Part shown: piece by piece, positions 47,899-60,471 of the stretch
Layout of the letters: each line of letters opens with the position of its first letter
How positions within the stretch are numbered: position 1 is the stretch's first letter
Source of the DNA: Hydractinia symbiolongicarpus
Taxonomy: Eukaryota > Cnidaria > Hydrozoa > Anthoathecata > Hydractiniidae
Direction of reading: 5' to 3'
DNA length: 64,000 nt
Assembly (NCBI RefSeq): GCF_029227915.1
Contig: NC_079886.1
Coordinates: 21,924,501-21,988,500, forward strand
Program-made: the position numbers and the translations under genes
The notes under the pieces: generated by a model
Seen by the model: the letters and a program-made list of their open reading frames with translations, nothing else
Told to the model about the DNA's origin: nothing
The model's database searches: none

Positions 47899-50800
47899 AT
47901 GGAACGTCTATTATTTTTGTTGTTGTTTGTCACTGCCCAAGTAACATGTATTGCAGGTACTAATATTTTTTCAGTTTGTGAGGATAGTTTATACATTTTA
48001 ATTAAATGATAACAAAAAAAATATTGTCAAGTTTTATTTTAACAAAAGGAAGATTTATGCCTTTTAGTAGGTGTGAATAAGTATGATGGAGTAGTTGAGT
48101 TCCAAATATGCGTTACCTTATATTTAAGCTTTTCATTTCACCTGTTGTCGCGTCAAGTTTTACTGGCGTGACTGTTAATAATCAAACATTCTCCAACCTG
48201 TACACAAATCTAGTCCCTACTATGCTGACAAAATTTATTAGCAGAAAAATACTCAAAATTCATTTGTAATGAATTTTATTTTTTAAGGCTCTTAAATGAA
48301 CTTAATTAGTGTCGCTTTTCTTCTTAAATTTTCAATTGGTGATAAATTGGTCATATAAGGTTCATACCAATAAATATGGATATCAAAATTAAGAAAATAA
48401 AATAAATTGGAACGTGGAAAATTTTAACTTTGTGAGACTTGAAGTACTTTTAATCTCACAAAGTTAGTATGTATTTCAGAAAATTTTCGAACGACTGTTC
48501 GAAAATTTTCCGAATTGACTGAAAAAAACAGAATCAAATGCCATTATCTCGTGCCAAATAATGGCTTTACCATTTTGCTTCACCTAAATTTTTAGAGGTT
48601 TTTTTGTTTGTTTTGAAAACAAACAAACAAGAAAATTAGTCATATAGTGGAGCAAAACTATCTGAGTCAGTTTAATGTCGTATGGTGAAGCATGCTCGTA
48701 CTTTATACGAACGCACGTTTCATTTGAAAAGACGAGAAAAAAAGTTGAAAACGAAAACAAATCAAATATTTAACTGACTTGTTGTTTGTGCGAATTTCCT
48801 TTTACGTCAATAAAAAATGAGTTAATAAAAGACAGACATTGCCAAAAGAAAACTATTGAATAATTATTTTAAGATGGCATTTCACAATAAACTATTATAT
48901 AGATTTAAAGCCTTTAAATACGCATGCACAAGGAAAACCGATTTAAAGTCAAAAAATCACATAAATTATTAAACTGCTCGCTTTTGGATTGCTTAGAGTG
49001 ACCTAATGTCGTCGGTTAAATAATTTATGTATTATAAAAAATTATTATTGAATGGGTAATGGCGCACCACAGTTAGCGCCTCCTGAAAAAAGCGTCATTA
49101 CACGAAGTGTAAAACCTTTATTGTGGTAAATTCGTGCTGTCATGACAAAAAATTAATTCCTATGATCAGTATATAAAATGGAAACAAGATTATAAATCAA
49201 AATTGTCAATAAATTTGCACCTTTTTAAATCTAAGCCAGAAAAACTTAGCAGGGGAAAAAGCGGGACAAAAACATCACGTAATTATGGATCAAATAAACC
49301 TGTTCACTTCTATTTGCACGCCTAAATTCAAATTGGGAAAACAGATATACAGTATATTTCCCAAAGATATTTTATGATAAAATTATTGACTCCGTTCTCG
49401 TTTTTATTATTCCGTTGCATGTCAAAATATAAAAAAGCTACGCAATAGCTTCACATTTAAGAAGAGTTCTTTCAGTTTGCGTGAACTATGTAGGAGCTAT
49501 GACTTTATACGCACGATAACTGTTAAGGCGAAATAAACTCCCACTTCCGAAACGCTTTCATTCTAACTTAAACCACGGAAACATTTTAGCCAAAGTAATA
49601 TATAATTTTCAAGTAACTTGAGTGGTAACAGTGCCAAAATTTTTGTTCAAACATCTAGATGCATATTTTTTTATTCAGGTTATGCAGAATTTCCTGCGGC
49701 GGACTATTATTGGCCAATGAGAGCCACTAATAAAAGTTGGATGGCGGATCAGCAAGAAACAGGAGCAACAGCGGACCTACATGGTGTGCGTTTCATAAAT
49801 GTAAGAAGACTAGAGTATGCAGCTGCATTGGATGGTAACATCCAATGGATTGACATGGATGCTGGTACGTTTTATAATAAATATCTTTCGTTTATTATTT
49901 ATGATCTTAAGCTATTGCGCATTTAAGTATTAAGGTTTGTAATTTATAGCTATTGTTACGGTCTGTATCTGAACTACATAATAAGCTTAACGGACGAGTC
50001 AATATGTAACGCGCTTTGCGAGGAACGTTTTTTAAAAAAGGAAAGGAAAAGCCAGCACATCGAATATCCGCCAAGGATTGTAACCAGTCCATTATTTAAT
50101 TTGTTTCTTACGTTTTACATAATACAGAACAAAAATTTAAGTTAAACTTTTTGGTCAGCCGAGTATTTATGCAGGATAGCCGTGTAAGTGTTGGGAACAC
50201 TGTTATTAATTTGGGTCTTGTGTTCTGAATGTTTACATTAGGTATAAACCGGCATTTCCTACACATTTTCCCTAACATAACATGGCACTTGCTAAATATG
50301 CCCGGACTGTGGACTGAACCACGGGCCTCGTGTTTGCGAAGCGAACTCTATATCCACTAGATCACGCGCCACAGATTGTATAAGTAATATATCTTTATAT
50401 TAGGTATTATAAAAGACTGTTTGGCTTTCCAGTTTTCTTCCTGTAATGGTGAACAATCTATTGCGTTATCGTTTTGGTTGCGCATACGTGGAGGTAAGCG
50501 TATCATAGCAACAGGTAGTTACACAAACTCATCAGAAGGACCTGGTATACTTATTGAATATCATAAAGACGTGGATGTTTTAAAAGTTGATTTTGCCAGT
50601 CCAGAGAAACACTGGACTGTGAATGTGACTTTAAGAAGTTACAGTTGGTACCAAGTGACAGCTGCATGGACAATTGAAAATGGCTTGCATGTAGTTGTTG
50701 ATGGCAAAGTGGACATTAAAAATTCGAAAGATGTACGTGGTGTTAAGAAAAAGATTAAAGGCCAACCGTAAGAACATTAACTTTTCATCTTTTATTTTCA

Positions 50801-53800
50801 ACTTTTATTTTCAACTTTCATTTTCAACTTTTATTTTCAATTTTTATTTTCAACTTTTATTTTTATTTCCCATTTGGTTGAGATAACTGTTTTAGTTATC
50901 GCTGTAGTTGAATAGAGAGATTATGGAGATTTTGATTGACACCTTTTCTAATTCTTGCAGAATTTCACTGATTTTATACACATGCTTAACCCAAGCTTTT
51001 TATAAAAAAAGACTTTCGGAAGTGTTAATTGCATCTTTTTATCCAATATATTTGAGCATAATAAATGTCATATTTGTAATCTTCAAGTGGTTTGCAATTC
51101 AATGATATATATTACATATATCTATATCATAATACCAGTATGCGTCTGTCTGTCTGTCACGCAAAATAGCAACTGCAGTAGCGAGGCACACGAAATGCGG
51201 CTAATAAAGGACGAGCGAATCCGTGCATTTATTAACGGGATAACGACTGGTATATATATATTATTGAAATATAAAATTGTTTAAGAATTTGGAGTACTAC
51301 TACCTGTCAAAAAATTTATACTATGAAATAAAGAACTTTCACACTACCTTCTTAACTAAATTTTAGGAAAAGTTAAGTTAAAAAATAAGGCAGATTGATT
51401 AAGTTATTCAATAGATGCAGCCAATGGAGAAGGAGAAAAAATAGCTATATCCTTAAGAACTAATGAGAATTTGATTGGAACTTTGTTCAAATGGTGCATC
51501 TTAAATTCTATTTGAATTCACTTTGACATAGGTACACGAAGATGATAACAATTGGTCGTCCAATGAATATTGCCAATACCAAAGCTTATGGTAACTTTGA
51601 CATTGCTCATTTGGTGGTGTACTTTCGAAGTCTTGCAGATATGGAGATGAAAGAAACTCCAAATGTTGCACTGAAGTCAGGAAATGAAAAAGAATTGGCT
51701 TGTTGTGTCAAAAAAGAAGGTACGTAGTTGCTATGGTTACGCATTAATTAGTATGCATGACAATTTGTTTTTTCATAACAAACGACTTGAAGTACCTGGC
51801 ATTTAAACAACAAGCGCTTTTTCTTTTTTTGAAAAAAATTAAAGCTATGAAAATCCTTGAAATTCTTTAAAATGGTTGGATTTTAAACATAAACATTTTT
51901 TAAATCGCTGAGTTAGCGATAATTACTCTATAGACACTGATAGTGATACTGCTTAGAACAATAGAGGAATATTTGTTGTGCAACATCTCTTTTTGGTCAA
52001 CAGTAACCGTAACTGCTGCACAACTCCTGTACAACACTTTCCCTGTTAATGTAAATTGACCTTTAGTAGACAAACGGCTTGTTCTTTCACACAGTAGCGT
52101 GTATCCAGTGAGAAGAGAAAAAAACATGGTCCTATAATAAAGCTTTACAAATAACTACAGCTAAGCCAGGGAATAATTGTTTACCCACCTTTCGTACCCT
52201 TTTAAAGTATATGTACTTTTTTTAGATAAAAGTGTGTTTTTCTTCGACTTTTTTTAGCTGATGAATGTTACAAAAATCCTTGTCTGAAGCGCTCCTGTTT
52301 AAACATTGAAAAGAAATACACCGATTGCTTTTGCTTGGGATTGAAGCATGACAAATGTGCAGGTAAAAAAATAGTTGCGTCACCAAACATTTGTCCCTGA
52401 TATATTTGTTACTGCGGTGTTAGTAAGTGAGTTGAATCACATAAAAATAGCAATATTATGACCTCGCCCTTTATAACCAATCTATTGCAGCGATTTTGTC
52501 GATTTTTCAATGCATTGTACGCCAAACTAGAGTTGCTGATTTTAAAAATCTCAGAGACACTAATTTTAAGCCCCCCTCCTCTTCTCCATTCTCCTACAAA
52601 ACAAATTTACTTCCTACGGCAGTGTAATTTAACTTAAGCTTCAAAGACATTCTTTTTAGGTGCACATTAGATATTTTAGAACATTTATAGCTCCCGGTAG
52701 TTAATGACATGCACTTGATCGTCTCATCATGTTCATGGACAAATGAGAAGTCTTGTTTATTCTTCTTTCTACTTATTTTTTCAGCGTTTCCCACCACAGT
52801 GCCACCAACTACCACTGCAGCACCTACAACTGCAGAAGAATCATCGAACGGTAAAACATTTACGCAGATTTATGTGCATATAATAGTCACTGCAGTTTAT
52901 ATAAAAATTACACATAAGGAGAGATTTAAACGAGAACCCTAGCAATATAACTTTAAACTTTTGATTTTATTCCAATTCCAATGACAACTTTTATCAATCA
53001 TTTTATCAATAACTCCTCCAATAAAACGATCTCCCAATCCTCTGTTAGCGCCCACGTCGTTCCTTTTTTGAGTAAAAAGAAAGATAATTATTAGATTCTA
53101 CTGCGTCTTTCATGAACAACGCACTTAAGTTTCGCTGGTTTTACTAGTTTTTCGTTTTAAAGAATGTTTTCAAGTGATTATTTCGTTAAGATTTGCAAAA
53201 TTCATAAGATTACACGTGAAAATGCATTTAAAATATATAGCTATTGTATGCACCAGTATAATTTCCATATCTTTTGTTATAAGATTACTTGAAAATAGCT
53301 AATCGTTTGATTCCATGCAGATTGTGATAACGTTGAAGATGACCATGACCTAAAAGGGTGTGGCAACACCCTAAATGATCAGGGTAAGTTTTTAATTTTG
53401 TACCTTAATTATTTGGAATGGTCCCAACTTGAAATTAGAGTTTCTCACAACTTAAAGATGCATTGTAACGTACGTTGCAACTATTATTACAAAGTGGTTT
53501 GACAGCCACACTTGATGGCTGTTAAATTTACAAAACAACATAAAAATCAGTGAAAAATCGAGTTTTAAAAACGATCGCGGCATGAAATAATAACGATAAC
53601 AAATACTGCAAGAGCATAACTGTCATTTTACACCAACAAAATACAAAAAGAGAAATGCATTTATAGAAGTTACTTTAATTTAAATCTGAAATGCCATGAT
53701 GCCGCTCCTCTAGAAATAACATTTTGCATTTTATTCGTTGCTTACAACATAGCTCTCTGGTTGCAAACAACAGAGTAAAGAAAAACTTCTTATTAACAAT

Positions 53801-56800
53801 AAACTATGTGATACTTATCGAAAAAAAAAGTGATACTAAAATTCACAGCCATAACATGAATAACTTCATTGCAGAAAGGTCTAGCTTTAAAAAGAGGTTA
53901 TGTAAAAAAATTATTTTTTAGATGAACCAGAGTGCAATGGTGATCTATGTTACTATGGTGTTTGTCATAATAAGCAAAATAGTGGACACTGCCAATGTCC
54001 ATTAGCTTGTGATAAGAAAGAAGAATCGCCCGTGTGCGGGACGAATGGGATAATGTATGCTAATTTATGCATTCTAAAGAATGAATCGTGCATGTCACTG
54101 CGAAAAATAGAATCGACGAATAACAAATCCTGCTGTAAGTAATTCTTCTGTTATCGTAACGGTTGTTGTTTTTGTTTTCTCATGATCAATCCTGATAATT
54201 GCTAACCTCGTTTGAATAGTGAAAGAATTACAAAGAAAATTTTTTAGCTACTGTTTGTTTTACTGTTCGCTTTTTTGCACATAACTTTTCCCATATCTAT
54301 GTTTGTGATCATTCAAGCAGAACTAAGTGTTTCAGTGTCCAACCACGTGGTGTTTCAAATATCAAGATCACATAACTTTGTGAATTTCTCACATCTGTTC
54401 TGTATTGTTTGAATCTCTAAAAAACGTATGTTTACCTAAATTTTTAGTTATCATACTGTTGATCGGTACACATAATTTGTCTGCTTTAAACTTTTATGAA
54501 AAAATTTAGCCGACAATAAATTTAAGTCAAGCGAACAAAATATTGACTTGAGTAAAGTCTTTAACATTGTTGCGCTGACTTATGACCACACATGCAAAAA
54601 CTCTCACGCGCGGTGCTTGTAATGATCATCTCCGCAGAGAATATTTGAATAGCCGTAATTATCTTCAACAGCAGGCTTTGGTTTACCAAAACAATCGCAC
54701 GTGGTTAAAAGGGTGGAGTGAGTTATGAGAAAGTTGACTTAAAACAAAAAGAAAACACATGGATTCCAATATAATAGTATGGCAAGAATTTCTTTAATTA
54801 TACACAATCATGAAATTACATTTTTAATATCAAAATAGTCATTTCACTTTATATATATTTTTTGGTTGAAAAAAAACGTACGCGCTCCGCAAATCTATTG
54901 ATAACAAACTTAATCAGTATTAGGCTTGATTGTTAATAGAAAATTTGGGTAAACAAGCAAAAGTGTCAATGGTGTTGTAATGAACTAGCCTCACTTCAAT
55001 ACTTTATTTTTTCCTCGTTTTATGATCCAATGAAAAGATAGATATCAACCTTACAAGGAAATAGAATATGTCTTTCTTGGTGAATGGTGTACATTAAAAA
55101 CATAAGCAGGCTGTCATAGTACAGATAGAATTCACAACCAACATCTGTTTTTATGTTTCATGGGCCTAGAATCTTTAAATGAGGCGTAATTATTAGCTTT
55201 ATTCAATAGCTTAATAATTAAACCCTTTTAAATCAATGTCGAAAACACAAAGCCTTGAGCAAGATGGCTGACAAACTTTGAAATTTTATCTTTCTCCAAT
55301 GTTGAAAAAATTTCTATGGATTAAGTTATTCTTTTTAATTTTAAATGTCATAAGAAAACGAAATTAAAAAACAAAGAATGATAAAATTCCAACTTAACAG
55401 ATGGTGCGCTTTAAAGACTTTTCTACCATAAATTATTCATAAAACATTTTCGTTTATTAAAAGTAACAGAATGTGTAAGGAAGAACTAATTACAGCCCTC
55501 AGCAGTGGAAAACAGAGAGAGAGGGGAAAGTGAGAGACGTTCTAGCGTTGTTGCATTGGTTAACTATTAAGTTCAAAAATGATGCATGTTGTTAATTTTT
55601 GTATTTGGATGAACTTCATCAGCATGATTCAGACAAACCGATGTAAGTTAGAAGTGTAATTTCAGGACCGTGGGCCAGTGCCTTCATGATATTTTAGTAC
55701 CAGCCCACAAAACAGACGATTTTTTTGTTTTTTAGTATATCCTGTATCTAAGGCGAGTCATTATTGGCCATTTGATAAATGGACTTCAAATGGAGAGACT
55801 ATTGACAAGAACGGTGATGCACCGACGCTGCTTCATAATCAAGTCAAAAATTCATCGCATTCACAGCTTGGAAATGTGCTCCACTTAAGTATGTATTATG
55901 TATTTTACTCTGCTGTTCTGCATTTTATCCCGCTGTTCTGTAATTTATCTTATTTGCAGAGTGCAAATTGTGTTGCCATAAGACAAGGAAAATAACTATA
56001 TATGACATAATATGAACGAAAGGCTTGAAAAAAATCAAGATTCAATAATGACATGAAAATATATTTAGCAGATATTAAAGCTGGCGTTTAGTTCTGAGGA
56101 AGTCTTGAGCTTAAACCGAATCTATTGAAATCGTAATGATACCATATGCATTTTTCCATTTCATGTTGTAAAAATTTATTTACAACACCAGTTAATAGTC
56201 TGTGGTAAAAATCCACGACAATTCCCTCGTGATACATGTTTTCCAAGTCGACATTTCGTGCATCTTTAACATATGTCGTGCGTTTTTTAGCACCGCTTAG
56301 CTTTGACGTACAAGCAGACAACAAAGGGCTACTCCTATATTGCTATTAAATGTTTTTTTAAAAAAAACACCTTTGAATGTTTTTCTTTACAGGAAAAGAC
56401 GCTTGGATAGATATTAAGCGAATAACCGACAAATGCATCTCTCAGTTAAATTGTCCAAATGGCTTGACTGTCAGTTTTTGGTTAAATTTTGAAGGAGGTG
56501 ATTACATTATATCTGGAGGAGGATATGCAGGTAAAGAATCTTCATTTATTATTATTATTATTATTTACCCAGGATAGCCTCATCAGTTCCTATTGGTACT
56601 GCTATCAACGAGGGTCCTGCGAAGGGGGTCCTAGCGCATTTAAAGCTCCCATTTGAGCTACGAAAGTCGTGCAAGCACAGCAATCGCTCAACTAGACAAC
56701 CGCCTAAGATATCAATCCTATTCTCATGCTGAGCGCTAAGCAGAAAGGATAGATTCACACTTTTATAGTCTCTGGCATGACACGGCCGGGGTTTGAACCC

Positions 56801-59800
56801 AAGACCTCGCGCACTGAAAGCGAACGCTCTACCACAAGGCTATCAGTCGGTAAAAAATATGTGAATATTAAATACTATGTGATGCGGTAGCAAATTTGCT
56901 GAAGCTTTAACTTTCTTACATTTGTGTTTCCTAATTTTAGGCCAACCATCAAATCCACCAGGCTTTCACCTACAGCGAGACCCTAAAACAAAGCTGTTTC
57001 TTCTTGAGGTTGCCACTGTCACGCAAATCTGGAGACTCCATATAGATGACTTCCCAAAGCAATGGCTACATATAGCATTCACTTGGAAAAAGAATGATGG
57101 CTTGAAGTTATATTTAAATGGTAGAGAAGAATTATCAACAAAAACACCTGTCGCGCTTCCAAAGAATAAACGGGATGTTAAAATCAAATACTCCAATAAG
57201 ATAATCTTAGCACGCTATGATTCGGCGAGAGAACTACCACAGAATGGGAAGTTTCAAATTGCGCATTTAGCTATTTGGAAGTACGCACTCACACCAAAGC
57301 AATCCTGGAAAGCATACGCAGCTAATGTGAAGGTTGGACATAGAGATAATGTACACTGTTACAAAAGAAAGCGTAAGTATGCTAAGAAGAGTTAAAATAA
57401 TTTTCCTATATATTTTATACATTTTAAAGTCGTTTTGATTTAAAATCTACTTCGCACTTTCTTTTTTTTTAACTTCAGATATTCTGAAAATTAAACGAAA
57501 CTTTTTTTATCCACAAGAATCTATCTATATTATAATACTCGTATACGTCTGTCTGTCTGTCACGTAAAATGCTAACAGCAATAGCGAGACACGAAACGCG
57601 GTAAATAAAGGACGGGGGAACCCGTGGATTTATCTACGGGCCACCGACTAGTATGATAATACTCGTATTCGTCTGTATGTCTGTCTGTCATACAAAACGG
57701 TACAGCAAGTAGAGAGACGTACCACCGGTCATTAACTAGTTAAGAGAATTTAAAGAAAATTTGCATTTGTTAACAAATAAAGAAAGAGTACATGATTCTA
57801 TAAAATTTTGTTTACACTTATACAGGTGCCAACTCAGTGCGGAAAACATGTGGCCGCGTAATTTACCCGGAAGAGTGGAAAAAGATAATCTCCTCTCCGT
57901 ATATATGTCCAGAAGTAGATATCATGGAAAAGAATAGAGATATTAAATGTAACCAGAAAGCATCAACAGGAAACCCCGTTGATGGTAAATAGTATTATAT
58001 AAATAATATAGTATAGCATTCTTTGTTTATATTCATTAATAACCAGTTTACTTAAATCCATCGTTAAGTCAGATTGAATCACCTGAAAAGAGTTATATAG
58101 GACTGTATATAGGAAAAATTGTTCCATGATAGCTTTTGCTTCGAAATCCAAAAAATTTCGAGAATTAATTTTTTTAATATCTAAAATTTAAATTTTCGTT
58201 TTTCTCAGAAAATCAATGAAATGACAGGATCATCTCCAAACAAAATGTTAAAAGCAATGTTAACGTAAATTTATATTCGTAATTACAGAATTTTTTTCAA
58301 AATTTTTGCAAAACCGCGGAATATTCTTTTCGCGAAAGTTGGCGTAATTTTGTTTGCCTTATTTTATTCGGGCGTTACGCCAACATATTTTAATTTTACG
58401 TCATTTTTTATAGCATGTTACGATAAAGATGAAGAACTGTGTAATTTGTTAGTTAAAAAGCAAACTGGATATTGCAGTTTCAACACTGCGCAAGGATTGT
58501 GTGCAGCTAGTTGTGGTTATTGCAAAGGTGTGTTGAACATATTCATTTTTTTCAATAAATTGTCGCCTTTGATGGTGAAAAAGTAAAGAAACAAATTAAA
58601 TAAACAAACTCTATGTCTGAGTACCTAAGAATAGGAACGAACCTACTTAGGCTTAAGGAAGTACTTAGAGATAGCACATCTTTAAGTCTAAGTACTGAGA
58701 GATAGCACAGTCGTATGTATAAGTCTAAGTCTGAGTTTCCATTTTATAAAGGTACAAAAAATATATTCATCGCAGTTTTGAAAATAGAAATTATTCTAAT
58801 GGCGCATACCATTGCAGATAGAAGCCACCGTATTTAGGGATGCTAGTTGTTCAAACCAAAAAGCCTAAGTTGCTAGAACCTAATAAGAGGTTGACCTTTA
58901 ACTACCCGATGTCAAGTAACGCGAATGGTAACTTAACATCGTTATGTGCCCATCTTCAATTAAATTATGACTAGAAATCTTGTTAGTTTTAGGTCGTGAA
59001 CCTTCAACTGGTGCTTCATATATACCACAAAATCACATTAGTCAGAAAACGTTGATATTTTCACTTCTTGGTTTGTTTGGTGGCTTAATTCTTCTGCTAG
59101 GAGCAACAGTATACTTTTGGAAAGTATATCGAACGTAAGTAGAACTTGCTCTCATGGTATGAAAAATATTACCACAACAGGCTTGTCATCAGCATGTCAT
59201 GATTGTTTACTCTAGATAAGGTAGACTCATTTGAGATGTGCATTAATTTTTAGAGGCTTCCTCAAGTAATGTCAAACAGTTTTAGTATGTGATAAAAGGA
59301 TCAAAATATGTGTAGCAATTTTTAGCTGATGTTAGCACAGAGCATAAAATTTGTCTAAAATATTAATATCTGTGTCAATCCAAATATCAATTTACCAAAT
59401 AAACTTTAAGATCTCGGAAAATCGAAATAGTCACGTATCGGTTTTTTTATCCTCTCCGAATGTAGTCAAAAGACACTGGAGACGAAGTTGGATAAAAGAT
59501 TTGAAAAAAATCTGCTTATTGCAGATTTTCTATCATACTGCTGAACAATGAATTTAAAGTGCGAAAATATTTTCTTTTTATGCCAAATAAAATAAACCAT
59601 AATAATTTGATATTAGTTTCCAAACATAACATCATATCGAATTTGATGTTACTATTATAATATCTCGGAGTCCCCTTTGACGTTTTTAAAAACGTTTGTT
59701 TTGAAAACTTCTTGTTGCAACTAGGCTCGCCTTTTCCATCATAGGCGCTGCTATCCTACTGCAACTAAAGGCAGAGATTTTTTGTTGTGATATAGCAATC

Positions 59801-60241
59801 TGTAAGTTTTCAAGATATATCCACTTTGCTCAATATGATTTGCCTTGTGTTAACTTCCATAGAGCTAGAAGGATGTTTTGGTATTATTTGCAGGGGGTCA
59901 AATGGTTTTTCATTTTCGAGTGACAAAAATAGAATTGTATTGAGAAAATGAGAAAAGTTACACAAATTGACGAAATAATTCTTTACTTACTAAGATAAAT
60001 GCTAATTACTTGAATTTATTTATATTTTAGGCGATATCATGGAGCTTTTGTACCCCCTGTCAAAACGGTTAGTTTGCTCGATGTTTCAGACTATGAAGAA
60101 GACAAATGGCCGAGCAAATACATAGACTCTGCAGCGTTTTTTATTAAAGACGTTCCTCCGAAAAAGAGAGCTCTACCATTGATACCAGCTAGAATCACCC
60201 AATCAAACGGTCACCGATATCAACCACCTGATTATGAATAA
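47899..60241 (+). CDS. Type I membrane protein LamG-EGF-Kazal-LamG-ShK with SH3- and WW-binding tail (15 exons, 863 aa)
   Basis: Exons: 47899-47956, 49679-49864, 50404-50767, 51532-51719, 52258-52362, 52785-52850, 53321-53383, 53922-54134, 55736-55888, 56393-56530, 56941-57372, 57826-57984, 58414-58527, 58993-59134, 60031-60241. All have GT..AG borders and sum to 2592 nt in one frame. Domains by residue: signal peptide 1-19; LamG-like domain 20-265; six-cysteine EGF 266-300; Thr/Pro stalk 301-322; follistatin/Kazal (PVCGTNG) 344-414; second LamG 415-655; cysteine linker 656-708; ShK domain 709-746 (six cysteines, CAASCGYC end); transmembrane helix 766-789; cytoplasmic tail with RALPLIP (840-846) and PPDY (859-862). 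All introns are phase 1 except those after exons 3 and 14 (phase 2), as expected of exon-shuffled extracellular modules. The two LamG domains are related. An adhesion or recognition receptor is inferred; the ligand is unknown. Confidence 0.92.
48426..48626. repeat. Cluster of three perfect short inverted repeats in intron 1
   Basis: Arms: AACTTTGTGAGA (48426-48437 with 48454-48465), GAAAATTTTCGAAC (48479-48492 with 48497-48510) and TTGTTTGTTTT (48604-48614 with 48616-48626). All are exact. Confidence 0.85.
50300..50375 (-). mobile_element. tRNA-like SINE head in intron 2
   Basis: The reverse complement reads GATCTAGTGGATATAGAGTTCGCTT with a B-box-like GTGGTTCAGTCCAC further on, at tRNA-like spacing. 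It lies about 30 bp before exon 3. A degenerate tRNA gene is the alternative. Confidence 0.5.
50785..50872. repeat. 13-bp minisatellite just after exon 3
   Basis: About six copies of CTTTTATTTTCAA, starting 17 bp after the donor at 50768. Confidence 0.9.
51121..51250 (+). mobile_element. Helitron-like element in intron 3
   Basis: Starts TCTATATCATAATACC, has (GTCT)n and the GCAGTAGCGAGGCAC core, and ends CTGG (fits CTRR). It is flanked by A and T. The terminal hairpin is mutated. Confidence 0.75.
54135..55735. other. Intron 8 of the receptor gene, nothing else recognised
   Basis: The largest intron after intron 1, about 1.6 kb. AT-rich with no repeat ends or exon-like stretch found. Confidence 0.5.
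56555..56855 (-). mobile_element. tRNA-derived SINE in intron 10
   Basis: On the minus strand it opens with a tRNA-like head: A box TGTGGTAGAGCGTTCG, B box GGTTCAAACCC. A unique body follows, and it ends in an (AAT)n tail at about 56548-56565. Fragments of the body occur at 5850-5965 and 9545-9600. SINEs depend on LINE machinery supplied elsewhere. Confidence 0.8.
57524..57739 (+). mobile_element. Head-to-tail pair of Helitron-like elements in intron 11
   Basis: The first unit, 57524-57651, runs from TCTATATTATAATACTCG to a terminal hairpin and CTAG. The second, 57652-57739, starts directly at that CTAG, lacks the hairpin and ends in CTAG. The pair lies between A (57523) and T (57740). Confidence 0.75.
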
Positions 60242-60465
60242 GTGGTTTATTTTTTGAAGCAACTTTTTTCTGATAAAAAAGCCGATAAACGCCGTACGAT
60301 AAAAAGACCTTAATATCGATAGAAAAATCGATAAAGTGGAAGGCTCGTCCAGTTTACCGCGTAGAATTTAGTTTGCTTTTCGCGTTATGATTTTGACGTA
60401 TAAATGGTTGCTGTTTTGTTACACAAAAAAGACTTATTTTCGATTTCTTTTTGAATATAATGTAA

Positions 60466-60471
60466 AATAAA
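60466..60471 (+). terminator. Candidate polyadenylation signal of the receptor gene
   Basis: AATAAA 225 bp after the stop codon. Confidence 0.45.
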
